Shown: positions 16,856 to 26,480 of the stretch, piece by piece
How positions within the stretch are numbered: position 1 is the first letter of the stretch
How the letters are laid out: every line of letters begins with the position of its first letter
Source: Palsa-1392 sp963819975
GTDB lineage: Bacteria > Verrucomicrobiota > Verrucomicrobiia > Chthoniobacterales > UBA10450
Length of the DNA: 64,000 nucleotides
Assembly: GCA_963819975.1 (NCBI GenBank)
Contig: CAWFYE010000004.1
Coordinates: 1-64,000, forward strand
Reading direction: 5' to 3'
Translations under genes and position numbers: made by a program
The notes under the pieces: generated by a model
What the model saw: only the letters and a program-made list of their open reading frames with translations
What the model was told of the DNA's origin: nothing
Database searches by the model: none

Positions 16856-19030
16856 TTAGTCGAGGCCGTAGATTTCGACCAGTGCTATGCCCATCGTGTC
16901 ATTACTTCCGCGGACGATTGCGGTGTACGGCGCAGGTGAAAGAGTGGCAACGATCGCTGCTTCTGAATCGTTCGCCGGCTGGAGCGTCGTTGCCTCGATT
17001 TCGGCCTCCTGATCGCTCCGCCAATTATCGTTACTCCGAAGAAGGGCGCCGTTCTCGTCGTATAACTCGAGCACCGGATCGGCCAGGTTACCGTCAACCG
17101 GCAACGAGGGACCCAGAGCGCGCACAATCACGTCCTGCGAGTTCGACCCGAGCACGATTGTGCCGCCGATCAAAACGCCTTCACCCACGTTGACGTGTCC
17201 GCGGGTGGAGATGTTTTGGATGTTAGGTCCAACACCGAAATCGAGGTCGTAGACCTCAATCAGTCCGACGCCCGTGGTACCGTTCGCGTCGCGCAGGACG
17301 GCAGTGTAAGGGATGCCGGCATCGTCCGATGGCACGCGGAGCAGGATAACAGATTCGCTCTCCGCAGTCGGGGCGAGCCCGCTATCGATGATCTCCTGCT
17401 GGTTGGCGTTATCCTCCCAGTTATCGTTGCTCGCGATCAATACGCCGTCGCGGTCGTAGAGTTCCAGTACCGGATCACTGAGTGCATTTGCGATACCACT
17501 CGAAACGAGGGATGCGCCAAGACCGCGAATTAACATCCGTTTCATCTGCCCGCCGCGGGTGATGAAGCCGGCAATCGAGGCATCGTCGCCGCTGCCGACC
17601 TCTACCCGGGTCGAGAGATTAGCCAGCCAATGCGCGACCGGAAGCGGCTCAAACTGGGCCACAAACGGCGTGGCTCGATCCGGCCAGACGGTGTTGGCCG
17701 AGGGAGCTGTGTCCTGAATATTTCTGGTCGAAAGCGAATAAGTGAAATTCTCGGCGAGCGGCGAGCAGGTAAGAATGACCGTGTCGGGCTCGGAACTCAT
17801 GACGGCTTCAGTGATGACCTGATTTTGATCGAGCGAATAGTTGCTAACCACAGTAGCTGTCTCCGGGTTCACATGACTGTTAAACCTTACCTGAAGATGA
17901 CTATTGTCCTGATAGAAGGAAACCGATAGCACTTCCAATGGACTGGCGATCCATTGGCGCAGAACAGCCATGGCCGCTTCGTGCACAATGTTCTTGGCCA
18001 GGGGCGGCATCTTTGTCGCATCGAGCGCGTCGTCGCGCTGGTAAAGTAGAGACCCGGGGATGTCCCTGAAAAGGACGTAGGTGTCGATCAGGCTTTGATC
18101 TTCCAACGGCGTGTAAAAGCGCGCGTCGTAGCCGGGACCATAGCCGCCGGGGCGATGACATTGCGAGCAGTTGGAATCGATCCACGACCGCATTCGGGTC
18201 TGAATCGGCTGAGTTGCATCAGTGATAAGAACGGAATGGAGAAGGTCGGGAATTTCCGCCTCGTCGATGCTCGGATTTAGCATCCCGAGGTGATTCATGG
18301 TGCGGAGCTGGTTGTCCGTCCGGCCAGTCGAAGGATAAGTAAAAGTTCCGTTCAGCTGATGAGTCTTGGGACCGAGGACATAGCTGGCCACCGGATTGTG
18401 ACAGAAGAGACACTGTTCACGGCTCGGGTAACTCCAGGTATGAATGACTGTCTCGCCCGTCGCGGTCACGACCGGAATTTCTTCATTGAGACCTTCCATT
18501 GGAAGCAAGTCGGCATCGCTGTTATCATCCCGCCACTTGTAAGTCACACCGTAAACCGCGCCATTCTCGTCCCGAACAAGCAGCCGCGTCTCCAACCGCT
18601 TCTTTTCCTGCGTTTGTTCGTTCACGATCAAGTCGAACTCTTTCACGAAGACGGTCCCGTTGGGGAATTGGTATTCACCGGTTGGAACGAAATCGATCTG
18701 CTCATCGGGATCGTAGGGCGGACCGTCGTTGGGGACGGCCATCCAGCGCGCTTTCAGGGCACCGTCGGACCAGAGAGGCGAATTGACCGAATACGGGATG
18801 AGGCCATCAGTTGGAACAACGTTTAAGACGTCGCTGAACGCACCGGTCGCGGAGAGGACCGCTGGAAACGGGAAGGCGCCGTCATAGGGAGGCATGGAAT
18901 TATTCAGGTACGGTCCAATGGGAGCCCGTGAATCCAAGCCATAGGGTGTCTGACCAGAGGCGACGGGTGCCAGGGCGACAGCGACGAGGAAAACGGATGA
19001 CAGTGCCCGGAAGCGGAGGCGTTTTTCCAT
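16856..19030 (-). CDS. Secreted dihaem cytochrome c with two C-terminal repeat modules
   Basis: A 724-residue exported protein. After a signal peptide (ends near VASGQ) comes a domain like the SO_2930-type dihaem proteins, with haem sites CLFCH (207-211) and CSQCH (288-292) and the aspartate-rich phrase NSPLWSDGALKARW. A middle beta domain (about 375-470) follows. Two copies of a ~120-residue module end the protein, starting near 478 and 603: NISTR, IGGxI, ALGPSL, DPVLELYD, NDNW, YTAI, LIEVYDLD. The same module occurs in the next two genes. The protein likely handles electrons or oxidises a substrate in the periplasm; the partner is unknown. Confidence 0.8.
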   Translation of the reverse strand: MEKRLRFRALSSVFLVAVALAPVASGQTPYGLDSRAPIGPYLNNSMPPYDGAFPFPAVLSATGAFSDVLNVVPTDGLIPYSVNSPLWSDGALKARWMAVPNDGPPYDPDEQIDFVPTGEYQFPNGTVFVKEFDLIVNEQTQEKKRLETRLLVRDENGAVYGVTYKWRDDNSDADLLPMEGLNEEIPVVTATGETVIHTWSYPSREQCLFCHNPVASYVLGPKTHQLNGTFTYPSTGRTDNQLRTMNHLGMLNPSIDEAEIPDLLHSVLITDATQPIQTRMRSWIDSNCSQCHRPGGYGPGYDARFYTPLEDQSLIDTYVLFRDIPGSLLYQRDDALDATKMPPLAKNIVHEAAMAVLRQWIASPLEVLSVSFYQDNSHLQVRFNSHVNPETATVVSNYSLDQNQVITEAVMSSEPDTVILTCSPLAENFTYSLSTRNIQDTAPSANTVWPDRATPFVAQFEPLPVAHWLANLSTRVEVGSGDDASIAGFITRGGQMKRMLIRGLGASLVSSGIANALSDPVLELYDRDGVLIASNDNWEDNANQQEIIDSGLAPTAESESVILLRVPSDDAGIPYTAVLRDANGTTGVGLIEVYDLDFGVGPNIQNISTRGHVNVGEGVLIGGTIVLGSNSQDVIVRALGPSLPVDGNLADPVLELYDENGALLRSNDNWRSDQEAEIEATTLQPANDSEAAIVATLSPAPYTAIVRGSNDTMGIALVEIYGLD

Positions 19031-19118
19031 GACCGGCCAGGGCTAATGAGCAACTCTCAGCACGGCTTGCCGAGCAAGAATAAGCGTAGACTGAAAGTCC
19101 TCCATTTCCTGGAGACGC

Positions 19119-19877
19119 TTAGAGCAGATTGTAAACTTCCACGAGGCCGATCCCGCTCGTTCCATCCTTGCCCGCAACAATCGCCGTATAGGCGCCAGCA
19201 GGAAGGGTGGTAAGAATAGCTGACTCCAAGGGATCTGTCGGCTGGAGATTGGCTGGGATGTCGCCAGAATTGGCGGCTTCCTGCCAATTGTCGTTCATTG
19301 CGACGACCGCACCGTTGATATCGTGCAATTCCAGCGTCGGATCGGCCAGAGCACCGGCAAGTCCCAGGGAAGGCCCGATCGCGCGAACCAAGACGGTCGA
19401 GCTATCACCTTCGCCAGCGAGAATAAAACCTCCGATCATGACATTGTCGCCAATGCCGACAAAGCCCCGCGTGCTGATATTCAATAGCGCTGGCTTTGGG
19501 ATAGCCGCAGCCACATTCACGGTACCGACCATCCCCATGAAGTAGTGAGGTTGGCAGTAGTAATTGACCGTCCCCGGGTCGGTAAATGTATAAGAAAAGG
19601 TGAAAGGCTGATCTTGCACGCCCGTGTCGAAGAGCGGATTGGGAGCGTTGAAGCTGTCCCCCTGCCTCACACTGTGCCCAACCGAATCCCAAACCCACAT
19701 CACCGTATCACCGACATTAATGTCCACGGTGGCCGGAGAAAAGGCATCGCCATCCAGCCCGACATGCACCGTGACAGTCGTCGCGGCTCCCACACTCGCC
19801 ACACTCCCGACTGCGAGAACAAGCGCAGCCGCCAGTCCGGCGAGAGTTCGACAAAAAACGCGACGAGCCCGATTCAT
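19119..19877 (-). CDS. Secreted cupredoxin with one C-terminal repeat module
   Basis: A plastocyanin/azurin-like copper protein. I place the start at ATG 19877 (MNRARRVF), because a standard signal peptide follows directly; ATG 19961 would add 28 atypical residues. The cupredoxin domain shows DAFSPATVDINVGDTVMW and the copper ligands His (GHSV) and Cys, His and Met in YYCQPHYFMGM. One copy of the ~120-residue module follows (NISTRGFV ... IGGFILAG ... RAIGPSL ... LELHD ... NDNW ... VEVYNLL). It belongs to a cluster of three similar secreted redox proteins on the same strand. Confidence 0.82.
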   Translation of the reverse strand: MNRARRVFCRTLAGLAAALVLAVGSVASVGAATTVTVHVGLDGDAFSPATVDINVGDTVMWVWDSVGHSVRQGDSFNAPNPLFDTGVQDQPFTFSYTFTDPGTVNYYCQPHYFMGMVGTVNVAAAIPKPALLNISTRGFVGIGDNVMIGGFILAGEGDSSTVLVRAIGPSLGLAGALADPTLELHDINGAVVAMNDNWQEAANSGDIPANLQPTDPLESAILTTLPAGAYTAIVAGKDGTSGIGLVEVYNLL

Positions 19878-20039
19878 TTTGGCAGAGGTTGCGACGGAGA
19901 AAATGTACATAAATATGATGTTTGCTTGGTTGTTTGGATAGACCGACCCGCGATCGTACATTTCCGCGGCAAAACTGCAAGCAAATTCCGCGACTCTCGG
20001 AATTTCTCGGCCTTGATTTGCGCTCCCCGGATCGATAAA

Positions 20040-21224
20040 TCAGGGAATGCGGTAAACTTCCACCAATGCTACACCCGCCAGGCCGTTCTTTCCCGCCACG
20101 ATCGCCGTGTAGGGTCCCGGCGCGAGCGTCTCGAGCAAGGCTGATTCCACATCCTCAGCCGGCTGAAGGCCGGTCGCTTCAATCTCGCTCTGCTGCGTGT
20201 CTCTCCAGTTGTCGTTGCTCCGGATAAGCATGCCGTTCTCGTCATGCAGCTCGAGCGTAGGATCAGCGAGCGTGCCGGTAACTCCAAACTGACCAAGTGA
20301 AGGTCCGAGCGCGCGCACCAGGACCTCGGCGCTGGTGGCCCCACCGCCAAGAATAAAGCCGCCGATCATGACGTTGTTGCCCGGCTCGACAAAACCGCGG
20401 GTGGAGATATTAACCAACTGCGACGCAGCCCTCGGGTCCAGATCGTAGGCCTCGATCAGACCCACCCCGGTCGCTCCCTCCTTCCCTTTCACAATGACAG
20501 TGTAACTCCCCGGATCCAGCGTCATGACGAGCGCCGACTCGAGGTCGCTGGCCGGCGCCAGGCCGGTCGCTTCGATATCGGCCGCCTTGGAGTCGCGCCA
20601 GTTATCATTCGTCGTGATCAAGGATTGATCGCTCGCGTGGAGTTCGAGGAAGGGATCGGCCAGCGGTGCGCTAATCCCGGCACTCGAGAGAGAAGGCCCG
20701 ATCGCGCGCAGAATGACGCGCTTCGGCCCGGTCCCGGCGATAATGAATCCTCCGATCAAGACCTGATCGCCCGTCCGCACATCCAGCCGCGTGGAAATGT
20801 TGAGCGGCTGCACCGCGGTCGGCGATGGAGTCGGCGTCGCCGCTGTGACCGTCACGCTCCCGAGCATCGCGCAGCAAGCACCGTGCGGCATGCAGTAATA
20901 CGAAAACGTCCCCGGCTCGGCGAACTCCTGCGAAAAGGTAGATCCGGAAGTCCTGATCCCGGAGTCAAAGCGGCCGTCCGGAGCCGCCGGCGTCCCCGAG
21001 GTCACGCTGTGGCCGCTCCCTTTCCAATTCCACGTGACCGTGTCGCCGACCTGGATCGAAATTGAAGCCGGCGAGAACATCAGCTCGCCGCCCGGTGCGA
21101 CATCAACAGTGAAGGTCGTCGCGCCGGCACTGGGCAAACCAAGGCAGGCCAGGACGCCCGCAACGAGAACCCAAAGCAGGGCGCGGCGGCGACTGAAATA
21201 TTTGCTCGGCGAAATGTCTTTCAT
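20040..21224 (-). CDS. Secreted cupredoxin with two C-terminal repeat modules
   Basis: 394 residues: a signal peptide, then a cupredoxin domain with SPASISIQVGDTVTW, His72 (GHSV), Cys111, His114 and a methionine at 120 in YYCMPHGACCAM. The Cys-x2-His-x5-Met spacing is one longer than plastocyanin, and two extra cysteines lie in the loop, so the copper site may be modified. Two ~120-residue modules follow, near 145-265 and 273-394. It is probably a periplasmic or surface electron carrier. It is the most upstream of the three-gene redox cluster. Confidence 0.82.
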   Translation of the reverse strand: MKDISPSKYFSRRRALLWVLVAGVLACLGLPSAGATTFTVDVAPGGELMFSPASISIQVGDTVTWNWKGSGHSVTSGTPAAPDGRFDSGIRTSGSTFSQEFAEPGTFSYYCMPHGACCAMLGSVTVTAATPTPSPTAVQPLNISTRLDVRTGDQVLIGGFIIAGTGPKRVILRAIGPSLSSAGISAPLADPFLELHASDQSLITTNDNWRDSKAADIEATGLAPASDLESALVMTLDPGSYTVIVKGKEGATGVGLIEAYDLDPRAASQLVNISTRGFVEPGNNVMIGGFILGGGATSAEVLVRALGPSLGQFGVTGTLADPTLELHDENGMLIRSNDNWRDTQQSEIEATGLQPAEDVESALLETLAPGPYTAIVAGKNGLAGVALVEVYRIP

Positions 21225-21408
21225 ACTTCGGATGAACCAACCCTCCTCCTTTTAAGTAGTTTTGCGGGAAAATTCCAGTCCGTTCTCTGGGATCACCTGG
21301 TCAGTGCGGATTTCGGTTCCGCCAAAAGAAGTCCTTTTCCGATCCGAAAGCCGATGTAAATAAACACCTTCCGGCCCGCCAGCCGGCGTAACTTCAGCCT
21401 AAAGAATC

Positions 21409-23625
21409 ATGTTTATTCCGAATCTCTCGTTTCATCGCCTCGGCCGCGTTCTCGCGGCCGTTTCATTTCTGCTCCTGCCTTTCCTCTCCGCATCGGCCGC
21501 GGAGGATTCTCCATCGCCTTCTCCAACCGCGACAGCCATGACTGAAAATCCGCTCCTCAAAGAAAGTACACTCGACTTCCATTATCCGCCCTTCGACAAG
21601 ATCAAAAACGAACACTTCGGGCCGGCCTACGAGCAAGGGATGGCTGAGCAGCTGAAGGAGATCGAGCCGATCGCCTCCAATCCGGAGCCGCCGACCTTCG
21701 AGAACACCATCGTCGCCCTGGAGAAAACGGGCGACCTCCTCGGCCGAGTCGACCGCATTTTCTCCAACCTCTCCGCCGCCAACACCAATCCCGCGCTCCA
21801 AAAAATCGAGACTGAAATGGCGCCGAAATTGTCCGCCCAACAGGACGCGATCTTTCTCAACGGGCCGCTCTTCAAACGGATTGAGACGCTCTACAACAAC
21901 CGCGATAAACTCGGGCTCGACGACGAATCGAAATGGCTCGTCGAACGGTACTACAAGGACTTCGTGCGGGCCGGCGCCAAGCTCTCCGACGCGGACAAGA
22001 CGAAGCTGAAGAAGATGAACTCCGAGATCGCGGAGTTGAGGACCCAGTTCTCACAGAACGTCCTGAAGGAGAAAAACGCCGAGTCGATCGTGGTCGAGAA
22101 AAGCGAGGAACTGGAGGGCCTTTCCCCTAACGAAATCACAGCGGCCATCGCCGCGGCCAAGGAAGAAAAAAAGGAAGGCAAATTTGTCCTCCCGCTCCAG
22201 AACACCACCCAGCAGCCGCCGATGACCAACCTCAAAAATCGCGCCCTGCGCGAGCGCATGATGAAGGTATCGCTCGCGCGCAACAGCCACGGAAGCGAGT
22301 GGGACAATCGCGCGATCGTAATCAAAATGGCGAAACTGCGCGCGGAACGCGCCGCGCTTCTCGGTTACCCGAGCCACGCCGCTTATCAACTCGAGGATCA
22401 AACAGCCAAGAACGTCGAAACCGTGAACAAGCTCCTCGCCCAGCTAGCGTCCCCAGCCGTGGCCAATGCGCGCAAGGAAGCGGCCGACCTGCAAAAGGTG
22501 ATCGACGAAGAAAAGGGCGACTTTCAACTCGCCTCCTGGGATTGGGCCTACTACTCGGACAAACTGCGCCAGTCGCGCTACAACTTCGACGAGGCGCAGA
22601 TCAAGCCCTACTTCGAGCTTAACCACGTCCTGATCGATGGCGTCTTCTTCGCCGCGACCAAACTCTATGGCATCACCTTCAAGGAACGGAAGGATCTGCC
22701 GGTCTATCAGCCCGATGTGCGCGTCTTCGACGTCATGGACAAGGACGGCAAACCACTCGCCATTTTCCTGGCTGACTACTACGCCCGGCCCTCCAAACGC
22801 GGCGGCGCCTGGATGAATGAGTACGTCAATCAAAGCAAATTGTTAGGCACAAAGCCGGTCGTGGCGAACCACCTCAACATTCCGAAACCGGAAGCGGGCC
22901 AGCCCACCCTGCTCACCTACGACGAAGTGCGGACCGCTTTTCACGAGTTCGGCCATGCTCTCCACGGCATGTTCTCGGCCGTGAAATATCCGCGCTTCAG
23001 CGGCACCAGCGTGCCGCGCGATTTTGTCGAGTATCCCTCGCAGGTGAACGAAATGTGGGCCACCTGGCCGGAAGTGCTGGCGAACTACGCCAAGCATTAC
23101 AAGACGGGCGAACCCATGCCGAAGGAGCTGCTCGATAAAGTGATCGAGGCGGAGGAAAAGTTCGATCAGGGTTTCAAGATCACGGAATACCTGGAGGCCG
23201 CTCTCCTCGATCAGGCCTGGTACCAGCTCAAACCATCGGAGATCCCGACCGACGCCCTCGCCTTTGAAGCGAGCGCGCTCAAGAAAGCCGGGGTTGCATT
23301 CGAGCCCGTGCCCCCCCGCTATCGCACCACCTATTTTTCGCACGCCTTCGCCGGCGGATACAGCGCCGGCTATTACAGCTATATCTGGAGCGAGGAACTC
23401 GACGCCGACAGCGTCGAATGGTTCAAAGAACACGGCGGTCTCAAGCGCGAAAACGGCGATCACTTCCGCGAGACACTTCTCTCCCGCGGCGGCAGCCAGG
23501 ATGCGATGAAGCTGTTCCACGACTTTACCGGCCGCGACCCGTGGATCGAGCCCCTCCTGAAACGCCGCGGCCTCGACGGTGCGCCGCCCCCGAAAGCGCA
23601 CGGCGAAGTGCCTTCCGGGAACTAG
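21409..23625 (+). CDS. dcp: M3 family metallopeptidase (peptidyl-dipeptidase Dcp-like), exported
   Basis: 738 residues with a signal peptide and a Pro/Ser-rich linker before ENPLLKESTLDFHYPPFD. The zinc motif HEFGH is at 512-516 (TAFHEFGHALHGMFS), with the downstream glutamate helix and SHAFAGGYSAGYYSYIWSEEL near the C-terminus, as in Dcp/oligopeptidase A. It should cut short peptides or release C-terminal dipeptides, here in the periplasm. It is a single gene; a palindromic repeat element follows its stop by about 40 bp. Confidence 0.93.
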   Translation: MFIPNLSFHRLGRVLAAVSFLLLPFLSASAAEDSPSPSPTATAMTENPLLKESTLDFHYPPFDKIKNEHFGPAYEQGMAEQLKEIEPIASNPEPPTFENTIVALEKTGDLLGRVDRIFSNLSAANTNPALQKIETEMAPKLSAQQDAIFLNGPLFKRIETLYNNRDKLGLDDESKWLVERYYKDFVRAGAKLSDADKTKLKKMNSEIAELRTQFSQNVLKEKNAESIVVEKSEELEGLSPNEITAAIAAAKEEKKEGKFVLPLQNTTQQPPMTNLKNRALRERMMKVSLARNSHGSEWDNRAIVIKMAKLRAERAALLGYPSHAAYQLEDQTAKNVETVNKLLAQLASPAVANARKEAADLQKVIDEEKGDFQLASWDWAYYSDKLRQSRYNFDEAQIKPYFELNHVLIDGVFFAATKLYGITFKERKDLPVYQPDVRVFDVMDKDGKPLAIFLADYYARPSKRGGAWMNEYVNQSKLLGTKPVVANHLNIPKPEAGQPTLLTYDEVRTAFHEFGHALHGMFSAVKYPRFSGTSVPRDFVEYPSQVNEMWATWPEVLANYAKHYKTGEPMPKELLDKVIEAEEKFDQGFKITEYLEAALLDQAWYQLKPSEIPTDALAFEASALKKAGVAFEPVPPRYRTTYFSHAFAGGYSAGYYSYIWSEELDADSVEWFKEHGGLKRENGDHFRETLLSRGGSQDAMKLFHDFTGRDPWIEPLLKRRGLDGAPPPKAHGEVPSGN

Positions 23626-23665
23626 GCCGGGCTGGACTGCCTGCACCCGCACGCGAGATACGAAA

Positions 23666-23802
23666 GTGTAGAGGCGGGCGTGTCGCCCGCTGGAGGTGCG
23701 TGTTGCCAGCAGTGCTGCGCTTCGCGGAAAAGGCGCGCTCGAAGTTAGGAAGAAACCACCGCGCAAGCGGAGCGATTGCGGACGACACGCCCGCCTCTAC
23801 AC
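23666..23802. repeat. Palindromic repeat element with 20-bp perfect terminal inverted repeats
   Basis: The ends GTGTAGAGGCGGGCGTGTCG (23666-23685) and its exact complement (23783-23802) bound 137 bp that contain no gene. The same termini, with small changes, occur at 34935-35018 and 48664-48750. It lies between the convergent dcp and threonine synthase genes and resembles a small non-autonomous (REP/MITE-like) element. Confidence 0.75.
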
Positions 23803-23818
23803 TCCCTTCCCGCGAAGA

Positions 23819-25021
23819 TCATGACGCGCTTGAAACCTCTTTTCCCGCTCCAAGCGGCTCGCCGTAACACTCGAGATACTTGATCCCCGAACCGGTGTTG
23901 AAAATCACTATCCGCTCGTTAGGTGTGACTTTCCCGGACTCCCGGAGCGTCCGGAGCGCCGCAAAACAAGCGGCGCCCTCGGGCGCCACGAACATTCCTT
24001 CCTGCGCGCCCACTTCCCGCGTCGTTCGGATCATCGTTTCGTCATCCACCGTGACCGCGCCGCCTTTCGATTCCCGCAATATCCGGAGCATGATGAAGTC
24101 GCCGACTGCCTTCGGGACGCGCAAACCTGAGGCGCAGGTGTGCGCGTCGGGAAATTCCGTCGCGCTCTCCGCGCCGGCTTCGAAGGCGCGCGCGATTGGC
24201 GCACAGCCGCTCGCCTGGACGGAGAACATCCGGGGCCGTTTCGCGCCGATCCAGCCCATCGTTTCCATTTCATCGAATGCTTTCCACATTCCGATCAGCC
24301 CGGTCCCGCCACCCGTCGGATAGAGAATCACGTCAGGCAATTCCCAGCCCGATTGTTCGGCCAGTTCGTAGCCGAGTGTTTTCTTGCCTTCAACGCGATA
24401 CGGTTCCTTCAATGTCGACATGTCGAACCATCCCTCTTTCTCTTTGCGCCGCGCGATCTCGGCACCGCAATCGGTGATCAAACCCTCGATCAGTGTAACG
24501 TGCGCCCCGACTTCACGACACTCGATTACGTTCGCGCGCGGCGTATCTGCCGGCATGAAAATGTGCGCCTCGAGACCGGCCCGCGCCGCGTAGGCCGCGA
24601 GCGCGCCGCCCGCGTTTCCCGCCGTCGGGACAGCGAGCCTGGTGGCGCCGAGATACTTCGCCATCGAAACCGCCACCGACATCCCACGCGCCTTGAAACT
24701 CTGCGTCGGATTGAGCGATTCATCTTTCACCCAGAGATTCGACAGTCCGAGCGCACGACCGAACCGATCCGCTTGCAGCAAAGGCGTGCCGCCTTCGCCT
24801 AACGACACCGGCTCCACCTCGAGAGACAAGGGCAGGACCTCACGGTACCGCCAGAGCGATCGCTCGCGCGCGGCGAGCGCTTCGCGGGTCAGGGTCCGGC
24901 CCGCGGATTCCAAATCGTAGACCGGGAAAAGCGGCTTCTCGCAGGCGGTGCAAAGATTTTGCAACTGCGACGACTCGTGCCGAAGTCCGCACGCGGTGCA
25001 GGTCAAATGAGTCAGGAACAT
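23819..25021 (-). CDS. thrC: Threonine synthase
   Basis: A 400-residue PLP enzyme making threonine from O-phosphohomoserine. An N-terminal zinc-ribbon-like segment has cysteines 8, 11, 24 and 27 (CTAC...CTAC). The PLP lysine is Lys110 in NPTQSFKARG, followed by PTAGNAGGALAAYAA and the phosphate-binding PTGGGTG. The C-terminal NTGSGIKYLE completes the fold. The architecture matches the shorter bacterial/archaeal ThrC class. It is transcribed alone, with inverted-repeat elements on both sides. Confidence 0.93.
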   Translation of the reverse strand: MFLTHLTCTACGLRHESSQLQNLCTACEKPLFPVYDLESAGRTLTREALAARERSLWRYREVLPLSLEVEPVSLGEGGTPLLQADRFGRALGLSNLWVKDESLNPTQSFKARGMSVAVSMAKYLGATRLAVPTAGNAGGALAAYAARAGLEAHIFMPADTPRANVIECREVGAHVTLIEGLITDCGAEIARRKEKEGWFDMSTLKEPYRVEGKKTLGYELAEQSGWELPDVILYPTGGGTGLIGMWKAFDEMETMGWIGAKRPRMFSVQASGCAPIARAFEAGAESATEFPDAHTCASGLRVPKAVGDFIMLRILRESKGGAVTVDDETMIRTTREVGAQEGMFVAPEGAACFAALRTLRESGKVTPNERIVIFNTGSGIKYLECYGEPLGAGKEVSSAS

Positions 25022-25032
25022 AGGCTATTTAT

Positions 25033-25111
25033 CATCCGCAGATTTCGCAGATTAATAAAAGCGGCATTTTGCCCTCCTCCCATCTGAGTAAATCTGCGTA
25101 ATCTGCGGATG
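25033..25111. repeat. 79-bp inverted-repeat element (CATCCGCAGATT family)
   Basis: CATCCGCAGATTTCGCAGATT (21 bp, 25033-25053) is repeated inverted at 25091-25111 with one mismatch. The element occupies the gap between the divergent thrC and symporter genes and lies close to both starts. It is unrelated to the GTGTAGAGG family. Confidence 0.6.
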
Positions 25112-25122
25112 GAAATCTCCGC

Positions 25123-26480
25123 ATGGATCCGCAAGCCGCCACCTCACCACCATTTCGTCGTCCGTGGTATCGGCCCTCGCTCACAACCCAGATCTTCATC
25201 GGTCTGATCGTAGGCGGATTCATCGGCTGGCTGCGACCCGATTGGGGCAACGCCGTTTATTTTCTCCGCGACATATTTCTCAACCTGATCAAGTCGATCA
25301 TCGCGCCGCTCGTTTTCTCTACCATCGTGGTCGGCATCGCCGGCGCGGGGAGCTTGAAAAAGGTCGGCCGCATGGGGCTGAAAGCGATTATCTACTTCGA
25401 GATCGCGACCACGGCCGCGCTCTTTATTGGTCTCGCGGTGGTCAATTTCACGAAGCCCGGAATGGGCGTCGAGTTGGTCGCCGGGACTAACGACGTCGTC
25501 AACACCGTCGCGCATACTCATCCCAAGACGCTGCTCGAAACCATCGTCCACATTTTCCCGGCCAGCGTGGTCGACGCGATGGCGCGGGGCGACGTCCTTC
25601 AGATCGTCGCTTTCTCCGTTCTCTTCGCCATGGCGGTCTCGGCCATCGGCGAAAAAGGAAAACCAATCGTGATCGCGCTCGAAAGCGTCATGCAGGTGAT
25701 GTTCAAATTCACCAATTACGTCATGATGTTTGCGCCCATCGGCGTCGGCGCAGCCATGGCGCACACCATCGCGACCCAGGGGCTCGGCGTTCTGCTCAAT
25801 CTCGGGCAATCTCATTCTCTCGCTCTACCTCGCTCTCGTCATTTTCATCGTCTTGGTTTTCGGTGAGCGTGATCCTTTTACTGCGCATCCCGCTGCGGCA
25901 ATTCGTCAAGGCGGTGCGCGAGCCGGCGACGCTCGCTTTCGCCACTACGAGCAGCGAATCGGCTCTGCCCAAGGCGATGGAATCGATGGAGCGCTTTGGC
26001 GTTCCTCCCCACATCGTCGGGCTTGTCATGCCGACCGGCTATTCCTTCAATCTTGACGGCTCGACTTTGTATCTGGCGATGGCCTCGGTTTTCGTCGCCC
26101 AGGCGGCTGAGACGACGACCGGGCATCACGTCGGTCTCGCTCAGCAAATCACGATCATGCTCGCGCTCATGATTACGTCGAAAGGCGTCGCCGCCGTGCC
26201 GCGCGCCTCGCTCGTCATTCTCCTCGCGACCCTCAATAGCTTTCTTCCCGCCGGCCTCGGACCGATTGGCGTGGCGGTGATCTTCGGGGTCGATGAGCTG
26301 ATGGACATGGGCCGCACCTGTGTGAATCTGGTCGGCAACTGCCTCGCCACCGTCGTCGTGGCGCGCTGGGAAGGCGAGTTCGACGACAGCCGTGCCCAGG
26401 TTTTTGGAACGCCCGCGGAGGTGACGCTCGACCTGAAGGCGGGATCGGTGGCCTTCGCGGAGGCGGCGACGAATGACTAA
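25123..26480 (+). pseudogene. Dicarboxylate/glutamate:cation symporter, two frameshifts
   Basis: A DAACS-family (GltP/DctA) sodium or proton symporter. The first frame gives the N-terminal half (LTTQIFIGLIVGGFIGWL ... APIGVGAAMAHTI ... LLNLG). One extra G near 25805 shifts to a second frame for about 20 residues (NLILSLYLALVIFIVLVFG), and another extra base near 25866 shifts to a third frame. That third frame holds the rest, with LAFATTSSESALPKAM, PTGYSFNLDGST and the final helices. Joined, the protein is complete at about 450 residues. Two single-base insertions within 60 bp suggest a real pseudogene or a local sequencing problem. The end overlaps the radical SAM start by 8 bp. Confidence 0.75.
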
